A program made the position numbers and the translations under genes. Of a DNA stretch of 64,000 bases, positions 35,927 through 45,899 are shown piece after piece (the stretch's first letter is position 1; every line of letters starts with the position of its first letter). The stretch comes from Gloeocapsopsis sp. IPPAS B-1203 (GTDB taxonomy: Bacteria > Cyanobacteriota > Cyanobacteriia > Cyanobacteriales > Chroococcidiopsidaceae). The notes below the pieces were generated by a model that saw only the letters and a list, made by a program, of their open reading frames with translations, searched no databases and was not told the DNA's origin. The stretch is taken from NCBI RefSeq assembly GCF_002749975.1, contig NZ_PEIG01000001.1, positions 496,001-560,000 on the forward strand. Direction: 5' to 3'.

Positions 35927-36409
35927 TCAGGAAGATGGCAAGAGTTGATCGACATCTAGCAAGAAGACTGTTAAGGACGTTTCGGCTTGCGGAATGTGAC
36001 AAACATGAGTGGCGATCGCTAGTAAATCTGCGTGACGATATGAGTCTGGCAAAACTTGAATTCTCGATAACGGGACATCTATCAAAGTCGGAACGGATGC
36101 AACTGGAATACCATAAAGTTCTCCTACTTTGTTCTCAACAATGATTAAGTATTTCCCTTTGGCTGTAAAAAAGCGCCGATGTAGCTCAACAATGGTAATC
36201 TGGCGATCGCCAAAATGTGCCAGCCCTACACCGTTAAATCCAGATCCGTAAACTGGCACTTGGTTAGTTACTTTAAATACGGCATCGCTGGGTAGTGCTA
36301 AGTTAATATTACCCATGCCAAATACAACTAGTTTTTGGAACTTTACAGCAGTTTGGCTGTGAGAATGCTTTCGGCTATGAAGATTTGAATTGGCAAATGC
36401 GTTTTTCAT
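35927..36409 (-). CDS. CheW-like adaptor
   Basis: The 160-aa protein is a single CheW domain after a 25-residue polar tail (LVVFGMGNINLALPSDAVFKV, GLAHFGDRQITIVELH, YGIPVASVPTLIDVP). It would couple receptors to the CheA kinase. It lies 36 bp after the CheA gene and is a second CheW in the operon, besides the one at 48927-49490; the two are only distantly similar. Confidence 0.75.
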   Translation of the reverse strand: MKNAFANSNLHSRKHSHSQTAVKFQKLVVFGMGNINLALPSDAVFKVTNQVPVYGSGFNGVGLAHFGDRQITIVELHRRFFTAKGKYLIIVENKVGELYGIPVASVPTLIDVPLSRIQVLPDSYRHADLLAIATHVCHIPQAETSLTVFLLDVDQLLPSS

Positions 36410-36445
36410 CTCAAATTACTTGCTTTGTATTTCAGAAACTGATTG

Positions 36446-39400
36446 CTAAACACTTGCTAAGCGGTAGGCATCAATAGTGTCTCTAATTGATGCAACAAAT
36501 TCTTGCTCGATATAAGGTTTAGTAAAGTAATTAGTCGCGCCTAAATGCTTGGCTAACTGTCGATGTTTATCACTACTACGTGATGTCAGCATTACGACTG
36601 GAATCTTGCTCATTTGCGGATCTTGGCGACGATGGCTGAGAAACTCAAAGCCGTTCATATTCGGCATTTCTACATCACAGACAACGAGTTGAATGACTGA
36701 CTGTTGCAATTGCTCTATTGCCTCACGTCCATCGCGTGCTTGCAAAACTCGATAGCCCGCTTTTTGTAATGTGAGAGCTAATGTTTGGCGGAGAGTAATT
36801 GAGTCATCAACAACTAAAACTGTTAGAGTATTATCTCTTTTAACAATTGTTGGAGAATTATCACTAGTGGTCACTATAGATGAATCAGATGGTAATTCAG
36901 TGGGCGTAGTGTTGATTTGACTTCCTGTAAAAGATGCCAGCATTTCTGCGCCATCAATCACTGGAATCAGACTGCCATTACCCAAAATTGTACAACCGTA
37001 AATATAGTTTGGTGGTGCGATCGCTTTACCAAAGGGTTTAATGACTAATTCCTGCTCAGTCACTAAACGGTCAACTTCGACAGCAACAATATTATTTTCT
37101 TGCTCCAGCAACAACATAGGAGAAGCCCAATCTTCTGGAGTTGGAACTGCTTCCAAGTTAAGATTAGGAACTGTCTCAGGCAACGGACAGCTGTATCTAA
37201 TAACTTCAGATAGACGATATATCGGCACAATCCGATCTTGCCAGTGTAAAAAGCGATAACCACTAGAGTGTTTAACTTGATTGGCTTCTGGAACCAAAAT
37301 TTCCGCAATACTGTCCGAAGGCAAAGCATAAGCATTTGTGCCCGCAAAACAAACTAGCAACTTCGCGATTGTTAGTGTTAGAGGAATCCGTAAACTAAAT
37401 ACGCTACCCTGCCCAGGTTCAGAAGTTACAGTAACGTTACCTTTAAGCGATCGCAATTGAGCGCGGACAACATCGAGTCCGACACCTCTACCTGATAACT
37501 CACTCACTTGCTTGGCGGTAGAAAACCCTGGCTCAAAAATCAAATCTAACAAGCGTGCAGTAGAAGCTGTATTAACTTGCTCTGGAGACAACAAACCCAT
37601 TTCTGCAGCTTTAGCACGAATTCGTTCTAAGTTGAGTCCTCTGCCATCATCTCTTACTTCAATAATCGTTTGATTACCCTGATGGTAAGCCCGAATTTCA
37701 ATTTTGCCCTGCGCAGGTTTACCTTGCTCTAAACGGACATCAGAAGTTTCAATTCCATGATCGAAAGCGTTACGTACTAAGTGCAACAAAGGATCGTACA
37801 GCTTTTCTAAAACTGCTTTATCAACTAACACTCCTGTACCGCTTAGCTTTAAATCAACCGGCTTATCATAAGACCGCGATAAGTCGCGTAACATCCGAGG
37901 AAAGCGGTTGAGAACCTCACCTAAAGGCAACATCCGTGCCCACATCAAGTCATCCCGCAAGTGTGCTAGCATTTGGCGCTGTCTTTCGATCGTCTCACTC
38001 GACTGTCCAGCAAGGAGAACAACATCACCTACTGTTTCTTCGAGCTGCACCATGTCTTCGAGAGTAGCTTGCAACAATGAGTAAACTTCACCGTAGCTAT
38101 CCATCTCTAATGAATCAAAAGATGCTAGCGAAGGAAGTTGAGTAGAGGAAGCAACAGAGGAAGAAATCAGCTTCTGTGCTCCTTGAGCAGGTAATATCCC
38201 TGAACGACTTGAATCAAAGCGTGCATAATGCTCAGGTGCAACGACCATTAAGTCAGATAAATCGCGTAATTGCCGCGCCATTGTTTGAAACTTAGTAAAG
38301 CGGCGCAATAGTTCTTGAATCGTTGCTTGTAATTGTTCGTTTTGTAGCGATAGACTGTTACGGTTAATTGCTAACTCACCAACCAAGTTGTTCATTCGCT
38401 CTAAACGATCTAAGTCAACTCGCACAGACAACTGAGCCGTAGGACTGGAATTTGTCGTAACTTCCTGTTTTGGTGGTGCAGATGGCGTTGTCGCAATTTT
38501 TGTTTTTTGGGACGCTGCGGGTACTACTTCAGGAACTACTGTATCTGAAGATTTGGCAACCGTGGAATTGTCAGCGATCGCGGGTGCAAATACTTCTGCA
38601 ATGTTAGTCTGCGAAGTGACTTGTTCTGTAGATCGTGAGTCTGTGCTTGTTGGCGTGCTATCCGCAGCTAAGTTGGCATTGAGATGATTATTACCTTCTC
38701 CAAAGCCACCAAAAATATCATCGAGTGAACTCGCTGAAACTGCTGCAACCTCCAGAGGATTGGTAGCAGGTGTTGTTGGTTCTAGCTCAAAGTTAGGGTC
38801 TGGAGCGCTACTGAACAAGTCATCTAGCATTGAGCCTGCGGTAGAAACAGTGCTAATGTCCAATAATGGCTGTAGGGATTGCGTAGGTGTTGGCTCTAGA
38901 ATACCTTGCGTAGACTGCTTGATAAGTTGGGTTAAAGCTAGAGAAGGAGAACCACCTTGAGTGCGATCGCCTGCGAGAACTGCTAAACGTGCTGCTTGAA
39001 AATCAGCAAATGCCGTTTGAGCAATTTGAACTGCTGCTTTAGGATGGGCATCTAGTGCAGCAAGTGTTGTCGATGCGATCGCTCCAAATCCAGGCAAGTT
39101 TAGTAGTTCTGCAATCCCAGCAAAAACCTCTGCTTGTGCGCGTACTTCTCCTTCTATAATTTCTTGATCCTGTGACCGTGCTAAAACTTGAGCAAGCCGC
39201 TCAATTCCTTGAGCCACGTCTACTTCAAAAATTGATGCTGCAATATCCACACCTAATTCAACCGAACTAGGCATCTCTGTTGAACCTTTAAGGTATTCTC
39301 CTATTTGCGCTTCAATTTGGGCAAATACAGGTTCAGCATTAACCATTGCTTTTTCAGCATCAAACTCTCCCGTATTGAGTTGCTCGATCAATGGGAGACG

Positions 39401-39700
39401 AAGGCAGTCGTATGCTTGAAGTAACAAGTTTTCGACATCAACATTAATTTCTAATTCTGGATTATGCAGACCTTTAAAAATATCTTCGAGACTATGCGCT
39501 AAAGTTTTGATGACGTCTAGTCCAACACTTGCAGCCCCACCCTTAAGCGAGTGCGCAGCACGCATCATGTTATGGATTTTAGCAGTACTGCGATCTTCTC
39601 TTAGTGTTAATAAATCTGTTTCAATTACTTGGAGTAATTCAGGAGCTTCTTGGATAAAAAACTGATAGGCTTGGTCGCGGATATCAGAATCGATTGCCAT
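36446..39700 (-). CDS. CheA-type hybrid histidine kinase (PilL/PixL-like)
   Basis: The 1084-aa kinase has, in order, an N-terminal Hpt domain with phospho-acceptor His50 in RAAHSLKGGAA and a long low-complexity linker to about residue 420. Then come a dimerisation helix (DLDRLERMNNLVGELAINRN) and the ATPase domain with LLHLVRNAFDHGIE, DDGRGLN and GRGVGLDVV. A CheW-like regulatory domain and a C-terminal receiver domain (LVVDDSITLRQTL, VCDVEMPNMNGFE, Lys in FTKPY) finish it. This is the layout of the kinases of cyanobacterial phototaxis and pilus-control operons. It lies downstream of three receptor genes. Confidence 0.9.
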   Translation of the reverse strand: MAIDSDIRDQAYQFFIQEAPELLQVIETDLLTLREDRSTAKIHNMMRAAHSLKGGAASVGLDVIKTLAHSLEDIFKGLHNPELEINVDVENLLLQAYDCLRLPLIEQLNTGEFDAEKAMVNAEPVFAQIEAQIGEYLKGSTEMPSSVELGVDIAASIFEVDVAQGIERLAQVLARSQDQEIIEGEVRAQAEVFAGIAELLNLPGFGAIASTTLAALDAHPKAAVQIAQTAFADFQAARLAVLAGDRTQGGSPSLALTQLIKQSTQGILEPTPTQSLQPLLDISTVSTAGSMLDDLFSSAPDPNFELEPTTPATNPLEVAAVSASSLDDIFGGFGEGNNHLNANLAADSTPTSTDSRSTEQVTSQTNIAEVFAPAIADNSTVAKSSDTVVPEVVPAASQKTKIATTPSAPPKQEVTTNSSPTAQLSVRVDLDRLERMNNLVGELAINRNSLSLQNEQLQATIQELLRRFTKFQTMARQLRDLSDLMVVAPEHYARFDSSRSGILPAQGAQKLISSSVASSTQLPSLASFDSLEMDSYGEVYSLLQATLEDMVQLEETVGDVVLLAGQSSETIERQRQMLAHLRDDLMWARMLPLGEVLNRFPRMLRDLSRSYDKPVDLKLSGTGVLVDKAVLEKLYDPLLHLVRNAFDHGIETSDVRLEQGKPAQGKIEIRAYHQGNQTIIEVRDDGRGLNLERIRAKAAEMGLLSPEQVNTASTARLLDLIFEPGFSTAKQVSELSGRGVGLDVVRAQLRSLKGNVTVTSEPGQGSVFSLRIPLTLTIAKLLVCFAGTNAYALPSDSIAEILVPEANQVKHSSGYRFLHWQDRIVPIYRLSEVIRYSCPLPETVPNLNLEAVPTPEDWASPMLLLEQENNIVAVEVDRLVTEQELVIKPFGKAIAPPNYIYGCTILGNGSLIPVIDGAEMLASFTGSQINTTPTELPSDSSIVTTSDNSPTIVKRDNTLTVLVVDDSITLRQTLALTLQKAGYRVLQARDGREAIEQLQQSVIQLVVCDVEMPNMNGFEFLSHRRQDPQMSKIPVVMLTSRSSDKHRQLAKHLGATNYFTKPYIEQEFVASIRDTIDAYRLASV

Positions 39701-39739
39701 ATTTATAAAGCTTTAAATATAAAAAAATGAAAATAGTAG

Positions 39740-39886
39740 GTAAGAGGTCAGAGATCAGCGTTCAGGGTTCAGGGGGAGCAGAGGGGTAGAGAATAGGCGG
39801 GTAGTTGGGTAGTTGGGTTCTCTCTTACTCGCCTACGCTCCCACACTCTCACTCGTCACTAGCCACTAGTTACTCACCCCTCACCC
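39740..39886. repeat. Spacer with several short tandem repeats
   Basis: The 187-bp gap between the third receptor gene and cheA holds TTCAGGG twice (39761-39774), GGGTAGTT twice and a part (39799-39819), CACTAG twice and TCACCCC twice (39874-39887). Such short tandem repeats are common in the spacers of filamentous and colonial cyanobacteria. It may separate transcription or translation of the kinase from the receptors. Confidence 0.5.
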
Positions 39887-42751
39887 CTAGTTAACTTTGA
39901 ATTGACCAACGCTCGTTTGCAGTTCATCAGCTACGCTCATCAATTGCTTAAATGCAGTTGATACCTGAGTCGCTTCATCTGAAGTTTGACTAGCGATCGC
40001 GGCAACATCATTCATCCGTTGCGTAACTGCCTCAGAAGCTTGCGATTGCACTGCTGATGCTTCACTGATTGCTTGCACCAAGTTACTGATTTCTTCACTA
40101 ATTGCAGTAATTTGATTGAGGCGTTGGCGTGTATTATCAACAAGAACAGTACCAGCAGCAACTTGTTCTGTTCCTGCTTCCATTGCAGCAACTACGGCAT
40201 TAGTTTCTGCTTGAATGTCTAAGACAAGTTTTTCGATTTCTGCGGTAGCTTGAGCAGATTGGCTGGCTAAGACTCGGACTTCATCTGCAAGAACCGCAAA
40301 TCCACGCCCCTCTTCACCCGCACGCGCAGCCTCAATAGAAGCTTTCAGTGCTAACAGGTTTGTTTGTGCGGCGAATCGACCAATCAAGTTGACAACTTTA
40401 GAAATCTTTTGTGATGATTCTCCGAGTTGCTTAACTTTTTTAGCTGTTGCTGATACAGTTTCACGAATCGCCTCAATGCCATTAACTGTACGGTTCATTG
40501 CGTCATCTCCTGCGGCAACAGTGTCGTTTGCTTTTTGAACTGCAACTTCAGCTTGTTTTGCACTGGTAGCAACAGCAGAAATTGAGTGAGACATTTTCTG
40601 AAGTTGCTCTAACGCACTATTAATTTCTTCAGCCTGACGTAAGGCTTCTTGGGATAGAGCTTGTACCGAATCTTCACTATAATTAGTAGTTACAGCTACT
40701 TGTTGAGCTGCAGTTTTCACTTTGCTCACAATTTGCCGGAGACTAGAAATCGTCGCATTGTAAGAGTCTGCGATCGTACCAATTTCATCTTCGGTTACAT
40801 TTGCACGAATTGTCAGATCTCCCTTGTTAAGAGGATCGACTTCTATCAGCAGTTCAAGCGCACGTTGCTGCAGTTTTTCTTTGGCTTGTGTTTGCTGTTT
40901 TAACAGGTTAGCACGGTCTAATGCAAAGCCAACTTGCGTTGTTAACTGAGCAAACAAATCAATCTCACCTTGTTGCCAAGCCCGTGGTGTAGAACACTGG
41001 TGTGCAATTAGTAAACCTAAAAGTTGACCACCTTGAATAATGGGCGCAACTAAGTTAGCTTTTACCGCAAACTGCTCAAGTTGTTTAATGTGGCATTCAG
41101 TTAGACCTGCTGTATAAATATCTTCTGTTGCTTGTACTCGTCCTTGGCGATAGCGTTCCACATATTTGTCTGCAAAACAAGGATCGTTAATATTTGCACC
41201 CAAAGCTTGCGGAAAACCTACAGCTACTGATTCTGCAATTACAGTACCTTGCCACTGCTCGTTGAAAGTATAGACAACTACGCGATCGCTTTGCAACACC
41301 TGACGAACTTCACTCACAGCAGCGTCGAAAATATCTTGTACTTGAGAGTATTGTCCCAAACGTAAGGTAATATCTTTTAAGAATTTTGCTCGCTCGGCTT
41401 CTTGACGACGATTGGCTAAGTTTGTCTCAATACTGTCAGCCATTTGGTTAAAACTTTGAGCCAATTGACCAACCTCGTCTGTGGCAAAGACTTTTGCTCG
41501 TGCGGAGGAATCACCTGTTGTAAATTGCTGGGCAGTTTGCTGTAGTTCTCGAACAGGCTGAGAAAGCGCTCGGGCAATCATGAGTGCTAAACCCAAGTTA
41601 GCCGATATAGCTAGTAAACCGAGCAGTAATTGTGCTGATAAACTTCCGGCAATGACTCCACTGACCTCTGTATCTGGAGTCCCTCGTACTAAAATTGCTA
41701 CTGGATCGGCAGTAGAAACAGGAACAGAACCACTGGCTTCTTCTTTAAAGAGATTAGGTAATGCCTTAGCAGCTAAGGTGTATGACACTCCATCTACTTT
41801 TTTGCGTTGTGTAACTGGTGATCCTTGCGCATCTGCTGCTGCTGCTAGTAAAGATGCATCTGCTAAATTTACTTGAGATTGAGCGCTATCTAAATTTTCT
41901 GATTTCTCTGCTCCCTGATTTAACGAGGTTGCTAAAACAAATTCTCCTGTGGGTTCGCGAAAATAAACAGCACTGTAACCATCTTGAAATGCTTTTAATG
42001 TTCCTTGAACAATGGGCAACTTGTTGTTAACAATGTCTCCAGACACTAAAGCTCCGATAACTGCATTTGTGCCTGGTTCTCTAACTGGTGTCACAGTGTA
42101 GCGGATCAAAGCGTCTGTGTTGTTGAACTGTGCGGGTAAAGGTGGAGCTTCTTTTGTTAGTTCAGCCCAACTGACAACGGCACTAGCTTTAATTTGCTTG
42201 GGCTCGTTGAAAACTTCTTGAACTAAATTATTAGGGTTAAAGATCTCTCCTCTGCGATCAGCATTAGCATTCACAATGATTCGCAGATCTCTTCCTACTA
42301 GTGTGGCATACTCAATATTCCGAGCTTTAATTTCGTTTTGCAAGATCTGCTTGACTTGATTTTGAAGATTTGGTGTCAAGGTTTGAGCTTGAGTAGCAGC
42401 AATAATTGCAGCGTTATCAGCTTGTCCGCGAAAACCAAAACCCATTTGGTTTACTTTAATGTTGTAGTTAATTTCTGTAACAGCTACTTCAGATTCTGCT
42501 TGGTAAACTAATTGAGTTTGTAATCCCTTGATATTGAGCCAAGCCCCGACACCGACAATACTAACAATTGATGTGAGTGAAGTTGCCGCAATAATTAACT
42601 GCTTACGGCTAATGGGTAGGTCATAAAACCATTGCAGTCCAAAGGTACGTGCTACTTGAGGGCGAGCAGACTTGATCTGTGGTAGCTGTACTGATGTTGC
42701 TAATTCTGGTTGCTGCTCTGGAGGAGATTCGTTAAAGCGATAATCTAACAT
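39887..42751 (-). CDS. Methyl-accepting taxis receptor with DXCF-type GAF, third of tandem
   Basis: The 954-aa receptor has membrane segments at about 52-72 and 370-393 around an extracytoplasmic sensor region, then a HAMP domain. A GAF domain follows with DPCF (Cys525) and TECH (Cys553), 28 residues apart. A second HAMP-like stretch ([13 protein letters not shown]) and the signalling coiled coil follow. The hairpin tip reads [27 protein letters not shown]-like, with Lys where nearly all receptors have Asn (LNAAIEAA). The GAF spacing equals that of DXCF cyanobacteriochromes. It is 12 bp behind the second receptor gene. Confidence 0.85.
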   Translation of the reverse strand: MLDYRFNESPPEQQPELATSVQLPQIKSARPQVARTFGLQWFYDLPISRKQLIIAATSLTSIVSIVGVGAWLNIKGLQTQLVYQAESEVAVTEINYNIKVNQMGFGFRGQADNAAIIAATQAQTLTPNLQNQVKQILQNEIKARNIEYATLVGRDLRIIVNANADRRGEIFNPNNLVQEVFNEPKQIKASAVVSWAELTKEAPPLPAQFNNTDALIRYTVTPVREPGTNAVIGALVSGDIVNNKLPIVQGTLKAFQDGYSAVYFREPTGEFVLATSLNQGAEKSENLDSAQSQVNLADASLLAAAADAQGSPVTQRKKVDGVSYTLAAKALPNLFKEEASGSVPVSTADPVAILVRGTPDTEVSGVIAGSLSAQLLLGLLAISANLGLALMIARALSQPVRELQQTAQQFTTGDSSARAKVFATDEVGQLAQSFNQMADSIETNLANRRQEAERAKFLKDITLRLGQYSQVQDIFDAAVSEVRQVLQSDRVVVYTFNEQWQGTVIAESVAVGFPQALGANINDPCFADKYVERYRQGRVQATEDIYTAGLTECHIKQLEQFAVKANLVAPIIQGGQLLGLLIAHQCSTPRAWQQGEIDLFAQLTTQVGFALDRANLLKQQTQAKEKLQQRALELLIEVDPLNKGDLTIRANVTEDEIGTIADSYNATISSLRQIVSKVKTAAQQVAVTTNYSEDSVQALSQEALRQAEEINSALEQLQKMSHSISAVATSAKQAEVAVQKANDTVAAGDDAMNRTVNGIEAIRETVSATAKKVKQLGESSQKISKVVNLIGRFAAQTNLLALKASIEAARAGEEGRGFAVLADEVRVLASQSAQATAEIEKLVLDIQAETNAVVAAMEAGTEQVAAGTVLVDNTRQRLNQITAISEEISNLVQAISEASAVQSQASEAVTQRMNDVAAIASQTSDEATQVSTAFKQLMSVADELQTSVGQFKVN

Positions 42752-42763
42752 GGCTATCTCTGA

Positions 42764-45700
42764 TTAATTCACCTTGAATTGGCTGGCGTTAGCTTGGAGT
42801 TTTTGGGCAACGGCTAAGAGTTCTTTGAAGGATTCAGCAACCTGCGTTGCTTCAGTTAGGGTTTTGTTGGCGATCGCAGCTACATCAGACATTGTTTGTG
42901 TGACTTCTTCAGAAGCTTGGCTTTGCTCTACAGCAACTGTAGCGATCGCTTTCACAAGTTCGTTAATTTGGCTACTAACGTCAGAAATTCTGTTCAGGCT
43001 TTGACGGGTTTCATCGACAAGCTGCGTACCTGCTACGACTTGTTCTGTACCAGCTTCCATCGCGGCGACAACTTCATTTGTTTCGACTTGAATGTCTGTG
43101 ACTAGTTTTTCAATTTCTGCGGTAGCTTCAGTTGATTGGCGTGCTAGGGCGCGAACTCGTTCTGCTACAACTGCAAAACCACGTCCTTGTTCGCCTGCGT
43201 TAGCAGCTTCAATCGCTGCATTAAGTGCGAGTAAGTTTGTTTGATCGGCAAACGTACTAATCAAGTTGACGACCTTAGAAATCTTTTGCGAGGATTCGCC
43301 TAAGCGCTTGACTTTTTTTGAAGTTTGTGCAACTGTTTCTCGAATCGCCAAAATTCCGTCAACAGTACGGTTCATTGCCTGATCGCCTTCTGCTACAGTT
43401 TGACTTGCTTGTTGTACCGCAGTTTCTGCCTGTTCAGCGTTAGCAGCAACAGTGCGAATCGAGGTTGCCATTTGTTGAATTCGTACTAAAGCACTAGTAA
43501 TTTCTGCAGCTTGGCGCGATGCTTCTTGAGAAAGTTCAGCAACCGAACTTTCTTTAGTCGTCGTCGTTATAGCAACTTGCTGGGCTGCTTCTTGTACTTG
43601 AGTAACAATTTGTCTTAAGCTAGAGATTGTTGCATTGTATGAGTCAGCGATTGTCCCAATTTCATCCTCAGTCACGCTAGCGCGAATTGTGAGATCCCCC
43701 TGCGTCAGCGGATCAACCTCCATTAAAAGTTCTAAAGCTCTACGCTGTAGTTGTTCTTTTCCTGCTTTTTGCTGTTCTAGAAGGCTGACACGATCTAAAG
43801 CAAATCCGACTTGAGTTGCCAACTGAGAGAATAAATCAATCTCAACTTGTTGCCAAGCACGCGGTGCTGAACACTGATGTGCAATCAGTAAAGCAATTAA
43901 CTTGCCGTTGGTGATAATGGGTGCTACTAAGTTTGCCTTGACTGTAAATTGTTCAAGTTGTTTGATATGACACTCAGTTAAGCCTGCTGCGTAGATATTT
44001 TCAGTTGCTTGAACGCGCCCCCGACGATATTTATCTACATAGCGCTCAGCGAAGCAAGGATCGTCAATTTTAGCTCCCAAAGCTTGCGGAAAACTATCAA
44101 TAACAGCTTCAGAAGTTACAGTACCTTGCCACTTTTCGTTGAAGCTATATACAACCACGCGATCTGCTTGGAGTGCTAGACGAATTTCTTGCACTGCTGT
44201 ATCTAACGTATTTTGCGTACCCAGGGCTTGGCTGATGCGAACAGTAATATCTTTTAAAATCTTGGCTCGTTCTGCTTCTTGGCGACGGGCTTCTAAGTTA
44301 GCTGCAATATTCTGCGCCATGATATTCATTTCGCGGGAAAGTACCCCAATTTCATCTTGGCGATCGCTACCGACATCTAAAACAAGTCCTTCTTCACCCG
44401 ATGCGACCTGTTGGGCAAAACTTGATAACCGCCGCATGGGGCGAGCAAAAGAATTCGCGATCGGAATTGAGAGTAAACCTACAAATAGTAAGATTCCGCC
44501 CCCGATACTGTAAGCAATAAACTGTTGATTTGCTAAGTGGTTTTCAGCGTCTAAGAAAGATTCGCCAACATAGGCAATTCCAACAGGCTTGGCTTGTTCG
44601 GGATTAAGTATTTTCTGATGATCGTAAAGTGGTGTGTAAAACGTGAGATACTGCCTGCCAACAATCCTTGTTTCACCAACAAATTCTTTGCCTTCATTGA
44701 GGACTTTTTCTGCGACTTCACGTGCTACTCGCGTTCCAATAGCTCGCGTTTTATTATCTACATAAGGAACATTAGTAACGACTCGCCAATCTTTAGCAAA
44801 TACAGTTGCTGTAGGCACGTTATAAATCTGAGTAAACTTGTCTACTAAGCCGTAGTTACGATTGAGTAAAGTCCCAATCACAACACTACCGACTATTCTG
44901 TTATTAACTTTGATAGGATGAACTGCCATGCTCATCAAGCCAGCTTTTCCACCATCAATGTCATACGTTCCTTCAGGAAAAGGAGTTTTTGGCTCAGGCA
45001 TATTTCGGTTAGGTTGTTGCCGTATACCAATATCAGCTTGTTGTGCTAAGCCTAGTTTCTGCAGAGCTTGATTTTCAACTAACTCCAAGCCAGACAAAGG
45101 TTGCCCTGTTTTGAGAGCATTTTGAACAATAGGAATATCAGTAAGAGAAATTCCTGTAGGTAAAGATAAACGTTTCTGTTTTGACAGAGTTACTTCCTGA
45201 TCTGGCACAGGTAAAAGTGGCTGGTTAGAAAAGTCATCATCAACAACAAAAATATTTTGGGCGACACTTTTACCTTGAGCATCTGTAATAATTTTAAAGT
45301 TTTTAGTTAGCTCAGGATTTTCTAGATTTTCGTTAATAACTAAATAATTTTCTATAAAGTCGCGACGAGCTGCTACTTGTTCTGGATTATTGAGATCGAC
45401 TTCAGTTGCTTCTATAATATTAGCGATATTTGCTGCTTGGGTTTCAGTGTCTACTTGTGTCCACAGTACATACTCATTTGCAAAAGTTTGTCCTTGCTGC
45501 TGTAAAGTGTGTTTTAGATCTTCTATAGCGCGATCTCTATTTAGAGTAATTAAACCTTGCGTCACAACTAAAACAGGTACAGCTGCGCTACCTACGAGAA
45601 GCAAAGTCAGCTTGGTTCTAAAAGTTAAGTTGTCCCAGCCGCGACGCAGCCAAGAAAATGGATTTTTAGATCGGGACTGAGATTGACTTGGTATGGTAGA

Positions 45701-45814
45701 TGCTGGTTTAACAATGATTACAGATGCTTCTAGCGATTCAGGTTCGATATTGCTAGATGCCGAAGTTTCGCCAATACTATCATTTACAAATTTTTTAGGG
45801 CGGTGATCTAACAT
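42764..45814 (-). CDS. Methyl-accepting taxis receptor with DXCF-type GAF, second of tandem
   Basis: The 1016-aa receptor has membrane segments near 68-90 and 430-450. The extracytoplasmic part contains a Cache-like fold ([30 protein letters not shown]). HAMP, GAF and a signalling domain follow. The GAF carries DPCFAERY and, 28 residues on, [14 protein letters not shown]. The hairpin tip has [20 protein letters not shown] followed by AERV instead of the normal ADEV. It starts MLDHR, like the MLDYR of its neighbour, as expected after tandem duplication. All three receptors end in QFKVN. Confidence 0.85.
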   Translation of the reverse strand: MLDHRPKKFVNDSIGETSASSNIEPESLEASVIIVKPASTIPSQSQSRSKNPFSWLRRGWDNLTFRTKLTLLLVGSAAVPVLVVTQGLITLNRDRAIEDLKHTLQQQGQTFANEYVLWTQVDTETQAANIANIIEATEVDLNNPEQVAARRDFIENYLVINENLENPELTKNFKIITDAQGKSVAQNIFVVDDDFSNQPLLPVPDQEVTLSKQKRLSLPTGISLTDIPIVQNALKTGQPLSGLELVENQALQKLGLAQQADIGIRQQPNRNMPEPKTPFPEGTYDIDGGKAGLMSMAVHPIKVNNRIVGSVVIGTLLNRNYGLVDKFTQIYNVPTATVFAKDWRVVTNVPYVDNKTRAIGTRVAREVAEKVLNEGKEFVGETRIVGRQYLTFYTPLYDHQKILNPEQAKPVGIAYVGESFLDAENHLANQQFIAYSIGGGILLFVGLLSIPIANSFARPMRRLSSFAQQVASGEEGLVLDVGSDRQDEIGVLSREMNIMAQNIAANLEARRQEAERAKILKDITVRISQALGTQNTLDTAVQEIRLALQADRVVVYSFNEKWQGTVTSEAVIDSFPQALGAKIDDPCFAERYVDKYRRGRVQATENIYAAGLTECHIKQLEQFTVKANLVAPIITNGKLIALLIAHQCSAPRAWQQVEIDLFSQLATQVGFALDRVSLLEQQKAGKEQLQRRALELLMEVDPLTQGDLTIRASVTEDEIGTIADSYNATISSLRQIVTQVQEAAQQVAITTTTKESSVAELSQEASRQAAEITSALVRIQQMATSIRTVAANAEQAETAVQQASQTVAEGDQAMNRTVDGILAIRETVAQTSKKVKRLGESSQKISKVVNLISTFADQTNLLALNAAIEAANAGEQGRGFAVVAERVRALARQSTEATAEIEKLVTDIQVETNEVVAAMEAGTEQVVAGTQLVDETRQSLNRISDVSSQINELVKAIATVAVEQSQASEEVTQTMSDVAAIANKTLTEATQVAESFKELLAVAQKLQANASQFKVN

Positions 45815-45899
45815 AGTTATTGCTAAATATAGGAATTAGAGAGCGGAAATTGGGGAATGACTAAGATAGAAAAGACAACCAGTCATTAGCCCCTCATAC

